This document shows positions 64,000 through 64,000 of a DNA stretch of 64,000 nucleotides, piece after piece (position 1 is the stretch's first letter; each line of letters begins with the position of its first letter). The notes below the pieces were generated by a model. That model was not told where the DNA came from, ran no database searches, and saw only the letters and a program-made list of their open reading frames with translations. Position numbers and translations under genes: made by a program. Origin of the DNA: an uncultured Formosa sp. GTDB lineage: Bacteria; Bacteroidota; Bacteroidia; Flavobacteriales; Flavobacteriaceae. The DNA is taken from contig NZ_CANMTH010000001.1 of NCBI RefSeq assembly GCF_947500765.1, positions 310,001 to 374,000 of the forward strand, written 5' to 3'.

Positions 64000-64000
64000 T

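Overview
The window is an AT-rich stretch of a Bacteroidota chromosome, most likely a (marine) member of the Flavobacteriaceae. The evidence is the TTG-N19/20-TAnnTTTG promoter form seen before several genes, the near absence of Shine-Dalgarno sequences, a type IX secretion (T9SS) sorting tail, a TonB-dependent receptor with a carboxypeptidase-like N-terminal domain, small outer-membrane beta-barrels, a TPR-LytS kinase with a LytTR regulator, and families such as DUF3109, DUF2853 and DUF5686. I see no insertion sequence, prophage, CRISPR array or rRNA; base use looks uniform and nothing suggests recent transfer.

Layout. 1-2.3 kb: 3' end of an S41 protease, marC with a tiny membrane partner, and a DUF3109 gene. 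2.3-5 kb: LytTR regulator and TPR histidine kinase. 5.6-9.2 kb: class Ia ribonucleotide reductase (nrdB-nrdA). 9.3-11.6 kb: PiT phosphate transporter with a PhoU-like tail. 12.4-17.7 kb: a small YwqK/MORN-like protein, a beta-helix lipoprotein made of two copies of one 322-codon unit, and a TonB-dependent receptor. 17.9-22.6 kb: dGTPase and a large T9SS-secreted propeller protein. 22.7-28.8 kb: dxs, tadA, a ClC protein with a small partner, and aspS. 29.2-35.8 kb: a tetR-tolC-MFP-RND efflux operon. 36-38 kb: polyprenyl synthetase and small genes. 38.2-42.2 kb: sucA-sucB. 42.2-45.6 kb: orphan NarL-type regulator, retropepsin-like protein, tatD and asparaginase. 45.6 kb: tRNA-Ser(GGA). 45.8-49 kb: an exbB - 4-TM protein - exbD - exbD - PorT-like cluster. 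49-56.5 kb: PAP2-like protein, rpoN, asnS, an MMPL/RND exporter and a DUF5686-like barrel. 56.6-61 kb: rplM-rpsI, rpsB-tsf and pyrH-frr. 61.3-64 kb: DUF2853 protein, a degenerate 2-hydroxyacid dehydrogenase and an outer-membrane barrel protein.

How the genes work together. Most of the window is core metabolism and translation: dNTP supply and control (nrdAB, dgt), isoprenoids (dxs, polyprenyl synthetase), the TCA cycle (sucAB), tRNA charging and modification (aspS, asnS, tadA, tRNA-Ser) and ribosome function. The envelope genes (ExbB/ExbD complex, TonB receptor with lipoprotein, RND efflux, T9SS cargo, several barrels) give the flavobacterial character. No clear new defence or mobile system is visible. 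The best leads are the duplicated beta-helix lipoprotein beside an orphan TonB receptor, an ExbD with a CxxC insert, promoter elements placed exactly 4 nt before start codons, overlapping inverted repeats in the tetR promoter, nested repeats in two intergenic regions, and two very small membrane-protein genes. Gene starts were moved inward from the longest reading frame where a signal peptide, family N-terminus or operon junction made this clearly better.
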